Assembly (NCBI GenBank): GCA_028290405.1
Contig: JAQGJX010000103.1
Span: forward strand, 1 to 64,000
From: Hyphomicrobiales bacterium
GTDB taxonomy: Bacteria; Pseudomonadota; Alphaproteobacteria; Rhizobiales; Beijerinckiaceae
DNA: 64,000 bases
Direction: 5' to 3'
The number at the start of each line of letters is the position of its first letter. Position 1 is the first letter of the stretch. The position numbers and the translations under genes are program-made. The notes beneath the pieces were generated by a model. That model was not told the DNA's origin. It saw only the letters and a list, made by a program, of their open reading frames with translations, and ran no database searches. Positions 30,777 through 41,169 of the stretch are shown piece after piece.

Positions 30777-30924
30777 CTCCCCCTAGTCGCCTCTCGCGTC
30801 CGATCCGATTGTTCCCGGATTTCGTCAGCCCCCCAGCCCCCTGGGAGTGGTTGGGTCGGGAGGCTCTCCCTCAGGGAGACAGGCGATGTGGGCCGGCCGG
30901 AGCTTTGCTCCGGTCGGCCTTTTT
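30777..30924 (+). ncRNA. candidate intergenic small RNA upstream of htpG
   Basis: The 385-bp gap between DUF2794 (minus) and htpG (plus) contains a very strong plus-strand terminator (next entry) with no gene before it, implying a short transcript. The preceding ~115 bases are GC-rich and self-complementary. They include ATCCG/CGGAT around an 8-base loop, CCCAG-CCCC-CTGGG, and TCTCC/GGAGA around CTCAG. A TCGCCT near 30788 can close onto AGGCGA at 30881-30886. A TAGATA at 30771-30776 could be a -10, but I see no good -35. I do not recognise the family; it does not match the SRP RNA consensus. The 5' end is a guess. Confidence 0.4.
30891..30924 (+). terminator. strong intrinsic terminator with no upstream CDS
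   Basis: GGCCGGCCGGAGC-TTT-GCTCCGGTCGGCC is a 13-bp stem with one G-T pair, followed by TTTTTCCGTTTTT. The only gene upstream is on the opposite strand, so it terminates either a non-coding RNA or antisense transcription. It lies about 20 bp before the putative htpG promoter. Confidence 0.85.
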
Positions 30925-30941
30925 CCGTTTTTGAGGATGTT

Positions 30942-30970
30942 CTTGAAACGGATGGCGGCGTTCGCGATAT
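30942..30970 (+). promoter_or_regulatory. putative heat-shock (RpoH) promoter of htpG
   Basis: CTTGAA at 30942-30947, 17 bp, then CGATAT at 30965-30970, about 50 bp before the htpG start. The CTTGAAACGG box is repeated upstream of clpB. RpoH promoters of alphaproteobacteria have CTTGAA-like -35 and C-rich/AT -10 elements. Confidence 0.5.
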
Positions 30971-31020
30971 GAGGGTCCAGCGCGAGGCGATTCCTCGGCC
31001 CTTTTTCAGCGAGAGCGGAC

Positions 31021-32967
31021 GTGAATTCTGAGACTGAAGATCCAGCGCAGGCCCCCGGGCAGCACGCCTTCAAGGCGGATGTCGCCCGCCTTCTGCACCT
31101 GATGGTGCATTCGGTTTACTCCGACAAGGACATCTTTCTCCGTGAACTCATCTCGAACGCGGCCGACGCTTGCGAGAAGCTGCGGTTCGAGGCCATCGCG
31201 AATCCGGATCTCGCCGGCGCGGACTCCGAACCGCTGATTACGATCGATCTCGATGCCGACGCCAAGACCATTGCGGTATCGGATAACGGGATTGGCATGG
31301 ACCGCGACGACCTCGTCGGCGCTCTCGGCACGATCGCCAGTTCCGGCACACGCGCCTTTCTGGACCGGCTGGCGGGACAGAAAAGCGATGAGGCTGAGAA
31401 AGAAGACCGAGAGGTTGAAGGCGGCGGCGATTCCGACGCCCGCCTGATAGGACAGTTCGGGATCGGCTTCTATTCCGCCTTCATGGTCGCCGACCGGGTG
31501 GACGTCACGACGCGGAAAGCCGGGTCTGCGGAGGCGTGGCTCTGGTCGTCGGACGGCGGAGGCGCCTACACAATCGCGCCGGCGCCCGAGGCAAACGCCC
31601 CCGCACGCGGCACTCGCGTCGTCCTCCACCTGAAGGATTCAGCTTCCAGCTATTGCGACAAGTGGACCATTGAACGACTCGTTCGCGAGCATTCGGGCGC
31701 AATCTCCGTTCCCGTTGAGCTGCGCGCAGGCTCTTCCGACCAGTCCGAACGCCTCGTCGACGGCAGTGCTCTCTGGACCAAGCCCAAGAGCGAAATCACG
31801 TCTGAGGACTATACAGAGTTCTATCGCTCCTTCGCGCACCAGTTCGACGAACCTGCCCTCACGGCGCACTGGCGGGCTGAAGGCCGAATCGAGTACACGG
31901 CTCTCGCCTTCATCCCCGGTTCCCGGCCTCTCGACCTGTTCGACCCCGCGCGAAAGGGCAAGGCGAAGCTGTATGTTCGCCGCGTCCTGATCTCCGACGA
32001 TTGCGATCTGCTCCCCGGATGGCTGCGCTTCGCCCGCGTGCTGGTCGACACTGCGGACCTGCCCTTGAACGTCTCACGGGAAATGATCCAGCAGACGCCG
32101 GCCTTCACGGCGATCAAGCGAGCCGTAACGAACCGGCTCGTGCAGGAACTCACGAAGGCTGCGGAAAAGACACCGGATGTATTCGCCAAAATCTGGGAGA
32201 ACTTCGGCGCAGTTCTGAAAGAAGGGCTCTACGAAGACGCTGAGCGTCGCGACAGCCTCTTCAAGATGGCGCGCTTCGCCACGTCGGCGGCCAAAGGCCT
32301 GCGGACATTGAGCGACTACATGGCGGACATCAGGCCGAACCAGACCGCTATCTACTATCTGGTCGGCGAGGATGCGAAGCGGATTGCGGTCAGCCCGCAA
32401 CTTGAGGGCTTCCGCGCGCGCGGAATCGAGGTTCTGCTTCTATCGGATCCCGTGGACGCTTTCTGGGTGGAGACGGCGGTCGGCTACGACGGCAAGCCGT
32501 TCAAATCGGCGACTCGCAGCGATCTGGACCTCAGCCTGATCCCGCTTCTGGATGAAGCGGGGTCAAACGCTGATGGGCAGTCGTCGGCCGAGGTGGCGGC
32601 CCTCATCCAGCGGATGAAGGAAACGATCGGGGCTGATCTCGCAGATGTGCGCGCGTCCAGCAGACTGTCCGAGAGCCCCGCGTGCCTGGTGGCGCCGGAA
32701 AGCGGACCGGATCTGCGCCTGCGACGCCTTCTTGCCGAGCACGGCAAACTGGATAGCGAATCTCGCCGGATCATGGAGGTTAATCCCTCGCACCCGCTGG
32801 TCGTCGCCCTCTCGCACCGCCTCGGCGACCCAGGTTCGACGGAGTTCGTCGAAGACGCGATCTGGTTGCTCTATGACGAAGCGCGGATGATGGACGGTGA
32901 AAACCCGGCGGATGCGGGGGCGTTCGCTCGCCGGATGTTCCGCGTGCTGCAGAAAGCCGCGTCTTGA
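31021..32967 (+). CDS. htpG: molecular chaperone HtpG (Hsp90)
   Basis: ATP-dependent Hsp90 chaperone, 648 residues, starting at GTG 31021. The GHKL ATPase domain shows LRELISNAADACEKLRFEA, DNGIGMDRDDLVGALGTIA and the lid/nucleotide motif GQFGIGFYSAFMVAD. The middle domain has LPLNVSREMIQQT and the catalytic-arginine region. The C-terminal dimerisation domain is complete. A CTTGAA-type promoter element lies upstream. Its stop overlaps the TTG start of prmC. Confidence 0.98.
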   Translation: MNSETEDPAQAPGQHAFKADVARLLHLMVHSVYSDKDIFLRELISNAADACEKLRFEAIANPDLAGADSEPLITIDLDADAKTIAVSDNGIGMDRDDLVGALGTIASSGTRAFLDRLAGQKSDEAEKEDREVEGGGDSDARLIGQFGIGFYSAFMVADRVDVTTRKAGSAEAWLWSSDGGGAYTIAPAPEANAPARGTRVVLHLKDSASSYCDKWTIERLVREHSGAISVPVELRAGSSDQSERLVDGSALWTKPKSEITSEDYTEFYRSFAHQFDEPALTAHWRAEGRIEYTALAFIPGSRPLDLFDPARKGKAKLYVRRVLISDDCDLLPGWLRFARVLVDTADLPLNVSREMIQQTPAFTAIKRAVTNRLVQELTKAAEKTPDVFAKIWENFGAVLKEGLYEDAERRDSLFKMARFATSAAKGLRTLSDYMADIRPNQTAIYYLVGEDAKRIAVSPQLEGFRARGIEVLLLSDPVDAFWVETAVGYDGKPFKSATRSDLDLSLIPLLDEAGSNADGQSSAEVAALIQRMKETIGADLADVRASSRLSESPACLVAPESGPDLRLRRLLAEHGKLDSESRRIMEVNPSHPLVVALSHRLGDPGSTEFVEDAIWLLYDEARMMDGENPADAGAFARRMFRVLQKAAS

Positions 32968-33854
32968 CGAAGGGCCCGCCCACTTTCCCTACGAAAGCCG
33001 GCGACCTCGTTGGCGACCTGACGGCCCGGCTCACCCACGCCCTGCGTGAGCTTCAGATCGAGGCTGCGTACGAGGAAGCACGCCAGTTGATCTGCGCCGC
33101 GACGTCATTGTCGCGCGTAGACCTATTGGTTCGTCCCGAGACGCCGGTCGACGCCGCGGCCGCGGCCCGCCTCCAGAGCTATGCTCAACGCCGCATCGCC
33201 CGTGAGCCAGTGTCACGCATCCTTGGATCGCGCGGCTTCTGGACTTTCGACCTGCATGTCAGCAGGAACGTCCTCGATCCGCGTGGCGACACCGAATGTC
33301 TTGTAGAGACGTGCGTTTCTCTCCTCGCCAATCGGAGCGGCGCGCCGTTGCGAGTTCTCGATGTCGGCGTCGGATCAGGCGCGATACTCGCCGGCGTGCT
33401 GACGGAATTCCCCCAAGCATCAGGCGTCGGCCTCGATCTGTCCCGGGAAGCCGCCGATTGCGCACGTGAGAATTTCGAGCGTCTTGGCCTGTCGAACCGC
33501 ACCCTGGTCCTGGAGCAGGATTGGCGTGAGCCGCTTCGGGAACGATTTGACGTCGTCCTCTCGAATCCTCCCTACATCGAGAGCGACGTCATTGAAACGC
33601 TCGATCCGGAAGTCACGGGTCACGATCCCCGCCTTGCGCTGGACGGAGGAGCCGACGGTTTGGACGCCTATCGATCAATCGCATCTTTAGCGCCGTCGTG
33701 GCTCAAGAGCGGTGGACTCCTGCTCGTTGAAATTGGCTGCAGCCAATCTGAAAGCGTAACAGCGTTGCTGGACGCGGGCGGGTTCGAAGGGATTGAGACC
33801 CGGCAGGATAGCGGCGGTCGCGACCGGGTGATCCAGGCGCGAATGCGCTCGTGA
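32964..33854 (+). CDS. prmC: peptide chain release factor N5-glutamine methyltransferase
   Basis: SAM-dependent methylation of the GGQ glutamine of release factors. It is 296 residues from a TTG that overlaps the htpG stop (TTGA). The N-terminal helical release-factor-binding domain contains ARQLICAATSLSRVDLL. The catalytic domain has the SAM motif VLDVGVGSGAILAG and the signature DVVLSNPPYIES (NPPY). In most Rhizobiales prmC is beside prfA; here it is coupled to htpG instead. Confidence 0.94.
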   Translation: MTKGPPTFPTKAGDLVGDLTARLTHALRELQIEAAYEEARQLICAATSLSRVDLLVRPETPVDAAAAARLQSYAQRRIAREPVSRILGSRGFWTFDLHVSRNVLDPRGDTECLVETCVSLLANRSGAPLRVLDVGVGSGAILAGVLTEFPQASGVGLDLSREAADCARENFERLGLSNRTLVLEQDWREPLRERFDVVLSNPPYIESDVIETLDPEVTGHDPRLALDGGADGLDAYRSIASLAPSWLKSGGLLLVEIGCSQSESVTALLDAGGFEGIETRQDSGGRDRVIQARMRS

Positions 33855-34175
33855 GAAGCCACGTGCGCGGCCTCTATTTTTTCCGTTCTCCCCTTGGCGA
33901 AGCCCTCAAAAGGGACTAGGTTGACTTCAGAATCGCCCGGACGCGGCAAGCGATATGCGCCGAGTGTCAGTGAGGCGTACTACTCCAGACCCGAAAGCCC
34001 ATTGAGTTCCAAGGGCTTGGGCTTGAGTACCACAGTCATAGGCTGCGGTTTGTCGCTATTGAGGCCGGAGCGCCTGGGGCTGTATCCAATTGAGCCGCCA
34101 CATGAGCAGGGAGCTTATGGCTCTTGCGCCAGTCCGGCCAACGCGGCGACGCCTCGCGCCACCCAAGGATGATCG
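33855..34175. other. 321-bp intergenic region before the DUF4167 gene
   Basis: No convincing gene or RNA was seen. A T-run (TATTTTTTCC) follows the prmC stop by about 25 bp without a clear stem. A TTGACT at 33921 has no good -10 at the right distance. A 92-residue ORF at 33894-34172 has no recognisable domain. The DUF4167 promoter must lie here but could not be pinned down. Confidence 0.5.
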
Positions 34176-35042
34176 ATGAGACCTGGTCAGAACAAGCGTA
34201 TGCGCGGACGCAACAACCGCAAGGGTCCTAATCCGCTGACGCGTACCTACGAGTCGAATGGACCCGACGTGAAAATTCGCGGGACTGCGCACCACGTCGC
34301 CGAGAAATACCTTCAGCTGGCGCGGGACGCTCACTCCTCAGGCGACCCCGTTATGGCGGAAAGCTACCTCCAGCACGCGGAGCACTATTTCCGGCTCATT
34401 GCGGCCGCTCAGTTGGCCCAGCAGCAGTCGCAACCTGGCTTCGTGCGCTCCAACGACGCGATGGACAGCGACGACGACGATGACGACGATTTCGGGGGGG
34501 TCAACGACAGGTTTGCGTCTCCCCCGGAACGCGTACCCGTCGCGCCGCAATTTGCGCCGCCACAGGGTGCGCAGCCTGCGCCTTTTCTCAACGCGCCGCA
34601 GCCATTCGTGGACCGTCAGCCTGACCGGCCGCAATTCCAGGACCGCCCCCCCCGTCAGGATCGGCCCTTTCAGGACCGCGGTCAGAACCGCAACCGGGGC
34701 AATCGTGACCAGCAACAGCGTGGTCCACGCGAGTTCAATAACGACCAGCCCCGTTTTGATCCTCGTCCGGAAGCGCGCCCTGCAGCCGAGCCCGTAGCGG
34801 CGGCGTTGCCTGCCTTCATCACTGGCGGAGCGCCGCGGTCCGTGCCTCAACCAGAGGCTTTGACGGATCAGGCAAGCCAGGTCGCCAGCAACCCTGCGGG
34901 CGGGCAGGAATCCGACGCCGAGCATGAGGCGGCGAACTATCACCTGCGCAGCAGGCGCCGTCGCCGTCGGCCGGATGGTCCTGGCGAGGGCGACGTTGGT
35001 GCGTCCGACACGCCGGCTGGCGAAGTGCCGGTCGGGGAATAA
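34176..35042 (+). CDS. DUF4167 domain-containing protein
   Basis: A 288-residue alphaproteobacterial protein of unknown function. The N-terminal DUF4167 domain (residues ~1-85) starts MRPGQNKRMRGRNNRKGPNP, highly basic, and continues with IRGTAHHVAEKYLQLARDAH and SYLQHAEHYFRLI. The remainder is disordered: an acidic run (DSDDDDDDDFGG), Pro/Gln/Arg-rich repeats with FQDRPPRQDRPFQDRGQNRN, and a basic [12 protein letters not shown] near the C terminus. The composition suggests nucleic-acid, perhaps RNA, binding. The ATG has AGGA upstream. Confidence 0.9.
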   Translation: MRPGQNKRMRGRNNRKGPNPLTRTYESNGPDVKIRGTAHHVAEKYLQLARDAHSSGDPVMAESYLQHAEHYFRLIAAAQLAQQQSQPGFVRSNDAMDSDDDDDDDFGGVNDRFASPPERVPVAPQFAPPQGAQPAPFLNAPQPFVDRQPDRPQFQDRPPRQDRPFQDRGQNRNRGNRDQQQRGPREFNNDQPRFDPRPEARPAAEPVAAALPAFITGGAPRSVPQPEALTDQASQVASNPAGGQESDAEHEAANYHLRSRRRRRRPDGPGEGDVGASDTPAGEVPVGE

Positions 35043-35052
35043 ACAATGTGAC

Positions 35053-35075
35053 GCGAGCCGATCGACGGCTCGCGC
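35053..35075 (+). terminator. hairpin downstream of the DUF4167 gene
   Basis: CGCGAGCCG-ATCGA-CGGCTCGCG is a perfect 9-bp stem starting 10 bp after the stop. It has no T tract, so it may be a 3'-end stabiliser or a Rho-assisted terminator. Confidence 0.5.
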
Positions 35076-35177
35076 CACTGCATGCCGACTGTGAGATAAA
35101 AATCGCCTGACCTGAATCAATCCCCGGGTCAGCGTGCTCGCCGCCTCTTTCGAAAACCGGCCTCCCCCCCTACATCA

Positions 35178-35206
35178 CTTGAAACGGCCGCCGTTACGGG
35201 GCCGGA
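35178..35206 (+). promoter_or_regulatory. putative heat-shock promoter element of clpB
   Basis: CTTGAAACGG at 35178-35187 is identical over ten bases to the box upstream of htpG. It lies about 75 bp before the clpB ATG. A C-rich/AT segment GCCGGATTT follows at 35201-35209. The -10 assignment is uncertain. Confidence 0.45.
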
Positions 35207-35261
35207 TTTGTGACAAGCGCCAGCGCCGCTACGGGGCGCGGGCTTTGGTCTAGGAGGCATC

Positions 35262-37913
<2,652 letters not shown>

Positions 37914-37926
37914 TGAGAAGGCAACA

Positions 37927-37972
37927 ACAAGCCGCCTGTGCAAAGCGTCCGCGCATTGCACAGGCGGCTTGT
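37927..37972. terminator. 17-bp bidirectional hairpin between clpB and the DUF3426 gene
   Basis: ACAAGCCGCCTGTGCAA and TTGCACAGGCGGCTTGT are perfect reverse complements around a 12-base loop. The structure begins 13 bp after the clpB stop and ends on the first base of the convergent gene's stop codon. T-rich sequence follows on the minus strand. It probably separates the two convergent transcripts. Confidence 0.65.
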
Positions 37973-38583
37973 CAGGTGAGCGGGCTTAACCAGCTCAGCC
38001 GCATCTTTTCGGTACGCGGCATGGACTCCACGGCCTTGACGAACTGGACAAGCACGTCAGCTGCGTCGTCCGGTGGCGAGGCGAGCCGCGTCCTGAACGC
38101 GATGCGCTCTCCAGCCCTGAGCGCAGGGCGCGGCGCAGCAGCCGTCCAGGAATAAAATTCCTTCTTCTGTCCCCAGACCGAGAGCCGCAATTCAGGAATA
38201 TTAAGCTCGCGGCCGGTGATGTTCGCCAGTTCGCCTTCGACCGTCAGGACTTTGCGCCCGTCATCAAGATCGACGACGCTGCGAAGGCTGACGATCTCCA
38301 AACCCCTCAAGTTGACCGGAAGGCCGGCGGCTGCATAAAGTTTGGCGCTTGGGGACCAAGCCGCCACGACGTGATTGCGGGCGCCGATGAGTCCGACAGA
38401 CAAAGCCATCGCAAAAGCGCAGAGGCTCACCCCCCGGAAACGGCCCCTGTTCGGAACGGCTTGCGGACGCAAGGTGATGTGAGGCTTGGGGGACGACGCG
38501 GGGGATTTTGGAGAAAGGACTTCGGGAGGCCGTCTCTCTTTCTTCCGCCCGAACGCCATCAACCGCAATTCCGCAGGGGTCAT
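37972..38583 (-). CDS. DUF3426-like membrane-anchored protein without zinc ribbon
   Basis: A 203-residue protein (ATG at 38583; another ATG at 38559 and a TTG at 38604 are possible). A basic N terminus (MAFGRKKERRPPEV) precedes one transmembrane helix (GVSLCAFAMALSVGLIGA). The extracytoplasmic part has AAGLPVNLRGLEIVSLRS and KVLTVEGELANITGRELNIP, typical of the DUF3426 region of MJ0042-type zinc-ribbon proteins. Such proteins are commonly divergent from ftsE in Rhizobiales, as here. No N-terminal CxxC ribbon is present, so the protein is shortened relative to many relatives. Function unknown. Confidence 0.72.
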   Translation of the reverse strand: MTPAELRLMAFGRKKERRPPEVLSPKSPASSPKPHITLRPQAVPNRGRFRGVSLCAFAMALSVGLIGARNHVVAAWSPSAKLYAAAGLPVNLRGLEIVSLRSVVDLDDGRKVLTVEGELANITGRELNIPELRLSVWGQKKEFYSWTAAAPRPALRAGERIAFRTRLASPPDDAADVLVQFVKAVESMPRTEKMRLSWLSPLT

Positions 38584-38693
38584 AAGAACGACGTCGCTCC
38601 ACAAGCGGGTCTCGATGACCCGGCGGCTTGTATTAAGCCGCCCTTAGAGTTAACGACGGGTGTAGGTGTCGGCGAAGGTCATGCGAGGGACAC

Positions 38694-39356
38694 TTGGTTC
38701 GGTTTGAGAACGTAGGCCTGCGTTACGGAAACGGCGCCGAAGTCCTTCGGGACGTCAGCTTCTCTATTGAGCCTAACTCCTTTCAGTTTTTGACGGGCCC
38801 CTCGGGCGCTGGGAAAACCACCCTGCTGCGCCTCATCCTGCTGTCGTTGAAGCCGACGCGCGGTTTCATCAAGCTCTTCGACCGCGAGACCTCCACGCTC
38901 GGCAAGGAAGAAATCACCGCGATTCGGCGGCGCATTGGCGTCGTCTTCCAGGATTTCCGGCTGCTCGATCATTTGACGACCTACGAAAACGTCGCCTTGC
39001 CGCTGTTCGTGCAAGGCCGCGAGGAGCGCACGTACAGGGCGGAGGTGCTCGAGTTGCTTCGCTGGGTGGGTTTGGGCGAGCGGATCAACGCGTTCCCGCC
39101 GATCCTCTCGGGTGGCGAAAAACAGCGTGCGGCCATCGCGAGGGCGTTGATCGTCCAACCGGAACTGCTGCTGGCGGACGAACCCACCGGAAATGTCGAC
39201 CCAAGCCTCGCCCGCCGCCTGCTCAGGCTTTTCGTCGAACTGCACAAGTCAGGCACGTCGATCGTAATTGCGACGCATGACCTTGCGCTGATGGACCAGT
39301 TCGACTCGGCGCGGCGATTGGTGCTGGGCGAAGGCCGCCTGCACGTCTACGACTGA
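38694..39356 (+). CDS. ftsE: cell division ATP-binding protein FtsE
   Basis: ATPase of the FtsEX complex, which couples the divisome to peptidoglycan hydrolase activation. It is 220 residues from a TTG at 38694 with GAGGGA upstream. Walker A is TGPSGAGKTTLLRLIL. The signature is LSGGEKQRAAIARALI, and Walker B is LLLADEPTGNVDPS. It is followed after 7 bp by ftsX. Confidence 0.96.
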   Translation: MVRFENVGLRYGNGAEVLRDVSFSIEPNSFQFLTGPSGAGKTTLLRLILLSLKPTRGFIKLFDRETSTLGKEEITAIRRRIGVVFQDFRLLDHLTTYENVALPLFVQGREERTYRAEVLELLRWVGLGERINAFPPILSGGEKQRAAIARALIVQPELLLADEPTGNVDPSLARRLLRLFVELHKSGTSIVIATHDLALMDQFDSARRLVLGEGRLHVYD

Positions 39357-39363
39357 TTCAACG

Positions 39364-40323
39364 ATGGCAGGCCAGCCAATGCCGACGCTCGTGCAACGCG
39401 CTCTTTCCAAGATCGCCGGCCGTCTCAAGCCGGGGCTATCGCTCGTCTCGTCTGATTCCATCGCCAGCAATGCGCTGGTGACGGTCATCGCCATCATGAC
39501 GTTTCTCGCCACCCTGACCGCAGGCGCGGCCATGCTCGTCCGGAATGCGTCTCAGGACTGGAGCTCAACCGTAGCGCGGGAAATGACCATTCAGGTGAAA
39601 CCCGCGCTGGGCCGCGACATGGAGGCGGACGCCCGCCGCGCGGGGGAGATCGCACGTTCGGTTACCGGAATCAGGGACGTGCGCGTTTTTTCACGCCAGG
39701 AATCGGCCAAGCTCCTTGAGCCGTGGCTCGGAACTGGCGTCGAAATGGCCGATCTCCCCGTGCCGACGCTGATCGTCGTGAAACTGGATTCCTCCCAGCA
39801 GGCGAACGTGACGTCATTGAGAGAAGCGCTGCGCGCCAGCGTTCCAAACGCCATTCTCGACGACCATCGCGCTTGGGTCGACCGATTGGAGCTGATGGCG
39901 CGGAGTCTCGTGGCTGTCGCGCTGGTCGTGGTGCTCCTCGTCCTTGCAGCCATGGGACTGGCGGTGGCTTTCGCCACCAGAGGAGCAATGGCGGGCAGCC
40001 GCGAAATCGTTGACGTGCTGCACTTCGTGGGAGCGGCTGATGCTTTCATCTCCAAACAGTTCAGGGGCCATTTCCTGAGACTGGGCATGAAGGGCGCCAT
40101 TGTTGGCGGACTTTTCGCCGTCTTCGCGTTCGTGGCGTTGGGCTTCATCTCCGCGCGATGGTCGCTCGACGCTGGAGGTGACCAGGTCGAGGCTCTTTTC
40201 GGACAATTTGATCTTGGCTGGAGCGGGTATGCAGCCGTCGTCGTCATCGCGGGCGCCATGGCGGTGCTGACCGGCCTCATCTCCCAATCCGTGGTGACCC
40301 ATCAGTTGCGCCGTGCAAGGTGA
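39364..40323 (+). CDS. ftsX: cell division protein FtsX
   Basis: Membrane partner of FtsE. The 319-residue protein has a cytoplasmic N terminus, a first transmembrane helix (VTVIAIMTFLATLTAGAAML), and a periplasmic loop containing VTGIRDVRVFSRQESAKLLE. Three C-terminal helices follow, the last being WSGYAAVVVIAGAMAVLTG. This four-helix layout is the FtsX pattern. Cotranscribed with ftsE. Confidence 0.94.
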   Translation: MAGQPMPTLVQRALSKIAGRLKPGLSLVSSDSIASNALVTVIAIMTFLATLTAGAAMLVRNASQDWSSTVAREMTIQVKPALGRDMEADARRAGEIARSVTGIRDVRVFSRQESAKLLEPWLGTGVEMADLPVPTLIVVKLDSSQQANVTSLREALRASVPNAILDDHRAWVDRLELMARSLVAVALVVVLLVLAAMGLAVAFATRGAMAGSREIVDVLHFVGAADAFISKQFRGHFLRLGMKGAIVGGLFAVFAFVALGFISARWSLDAGGDQVEALFGQFDLGWSGYAAVVVIAGAMAVLTGLISQSVVTHQLRRAR

Positions 40324-40359
40324 CCGCAGCTGCGCAAGCCATGGTTTCGGACGCACGCG

Positions 40360-41166
40360 ATGGAGAGACGTCGCACGCCCCTTTTCTTCCAGCTCTCGTT
40401 CAGGCATCTAGCGTCCATGCTGATCCTCCGTTCTCTGATCTTTAACGTCCTGTTTTACGCGGCCCTGATCCTGCTGATGGTCGTGGGTCTCCCCACGCTG
40501 CTGGCCGGGCGCAGAGCGGCGTTCCGCGTCGCACGCGCTTGGGCGGCGATCTCAATCTGGCTGCTCAGGGCGGTTTGTGGACTCAAAGTGGAGTTCCGGG
40601 GTCATGAGAACTTGCCAAGCGGGCCATGCATCATTGCAGCCAAGCACCAATCCCTGCTGGAAACCTTCGCGCTCATCACGCACGTCACAGATTTCACGTT
40701 CATCCTGAAACGTGAACTCACGTTCATTCCGTTTTTCGGCTGGTATCTCCGGGCGACCGAACAGATCGCCATTGATCGCGCGAGCGGCAGGGCCGCGCTG
40801 GATCAGGTGACAGAGAAATCCGGGATCGCGCTCGCCCAAGGGCGTCAGGTGTTCATTTTCCCGGAGGGCACGCGCAGAGCGGTCGGGGCAGAGCCCAAGT
40901 ACAAGGGCGGAGTCTCGCATATCTATGCGGCTGCGCATGCTCCTTGCGTTCCCGTCGCCCTGAACACCGGTCTATTCTGGCCACGACGCAGCTTCGTGCG
41001 ACGCCCGGGGACAGTGGTGATCGAGTATCTGCCGGCGATCCCTCCGGGGCTGGAACGCAATGAGTTCGCGCGCTTGCTGCAGGAGAAAATCGAAAGTGCT
41101 TGCGACAGGCTTGTTGGGGAAGCCCTTGCGAAAGATCCGTCCCTGATGGGCGGGCCTGCCCGGTAG
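40360..41166 (+). CDS. plsC: 1-acyl-sn-glycerol-3-phosphate acyltransferase
   Basis: Phospholipid synthesis: acylates lysophosphatidate to phosphatidate at the inner membrane. It is 268 residues from the ATG at 40360; an ATG at 40417 (MLILRSLIFNVLF) is an alternative. A membrane helix near the N terminus precedes the catalytic motif KHQSLLETFAL, the H-x4-E form of the acyltransferase H-x4-D. The glycerophosphate-binding motif is FIFPEGTRRAVG, and VPVALNTGLFWPRRSF follows. It lies 36 bp after ftsX. Confidence 0.94.
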   Translation: MERRRTPLFFQLSFRHLASMLILRSLIFNVLFYAALILLMVVGLPTLLAGRRAAFRVARAWAAISIWLLRAVCGLKVEFRGHENLPSGPCIIAAKHQSLLETFALITHVTDFTFILKRELTFIPFFGWYLRATEQIAIDRASGRAALDQVTEKSGIALAQGRQVFIFPEGTRRAVGAEPKYKGGVSHIYAAAHAPCVPVALNTGLFWPRRSFVRRPGTVVIEYLPAIPPGLERNEFARLLQEKIESACDRLVGEALAKDPSLMGGPAR

Positions 41167-41169
41167 GGA

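Noticed and set aside
30777-30924. 4.5S/SRP RNA identity for the candidate sRNA
   Set aside because: The conserved apical loop of SRP RNA (GGTCAGG...GGAAGCAGCC type) is absent.
33894-34172. 92-residue ORF in the gap before the DUF4167 gene
   Set aside because: No ribosome site, domain or hydrophobic pattern; composition looks like translated intergenic DNA.
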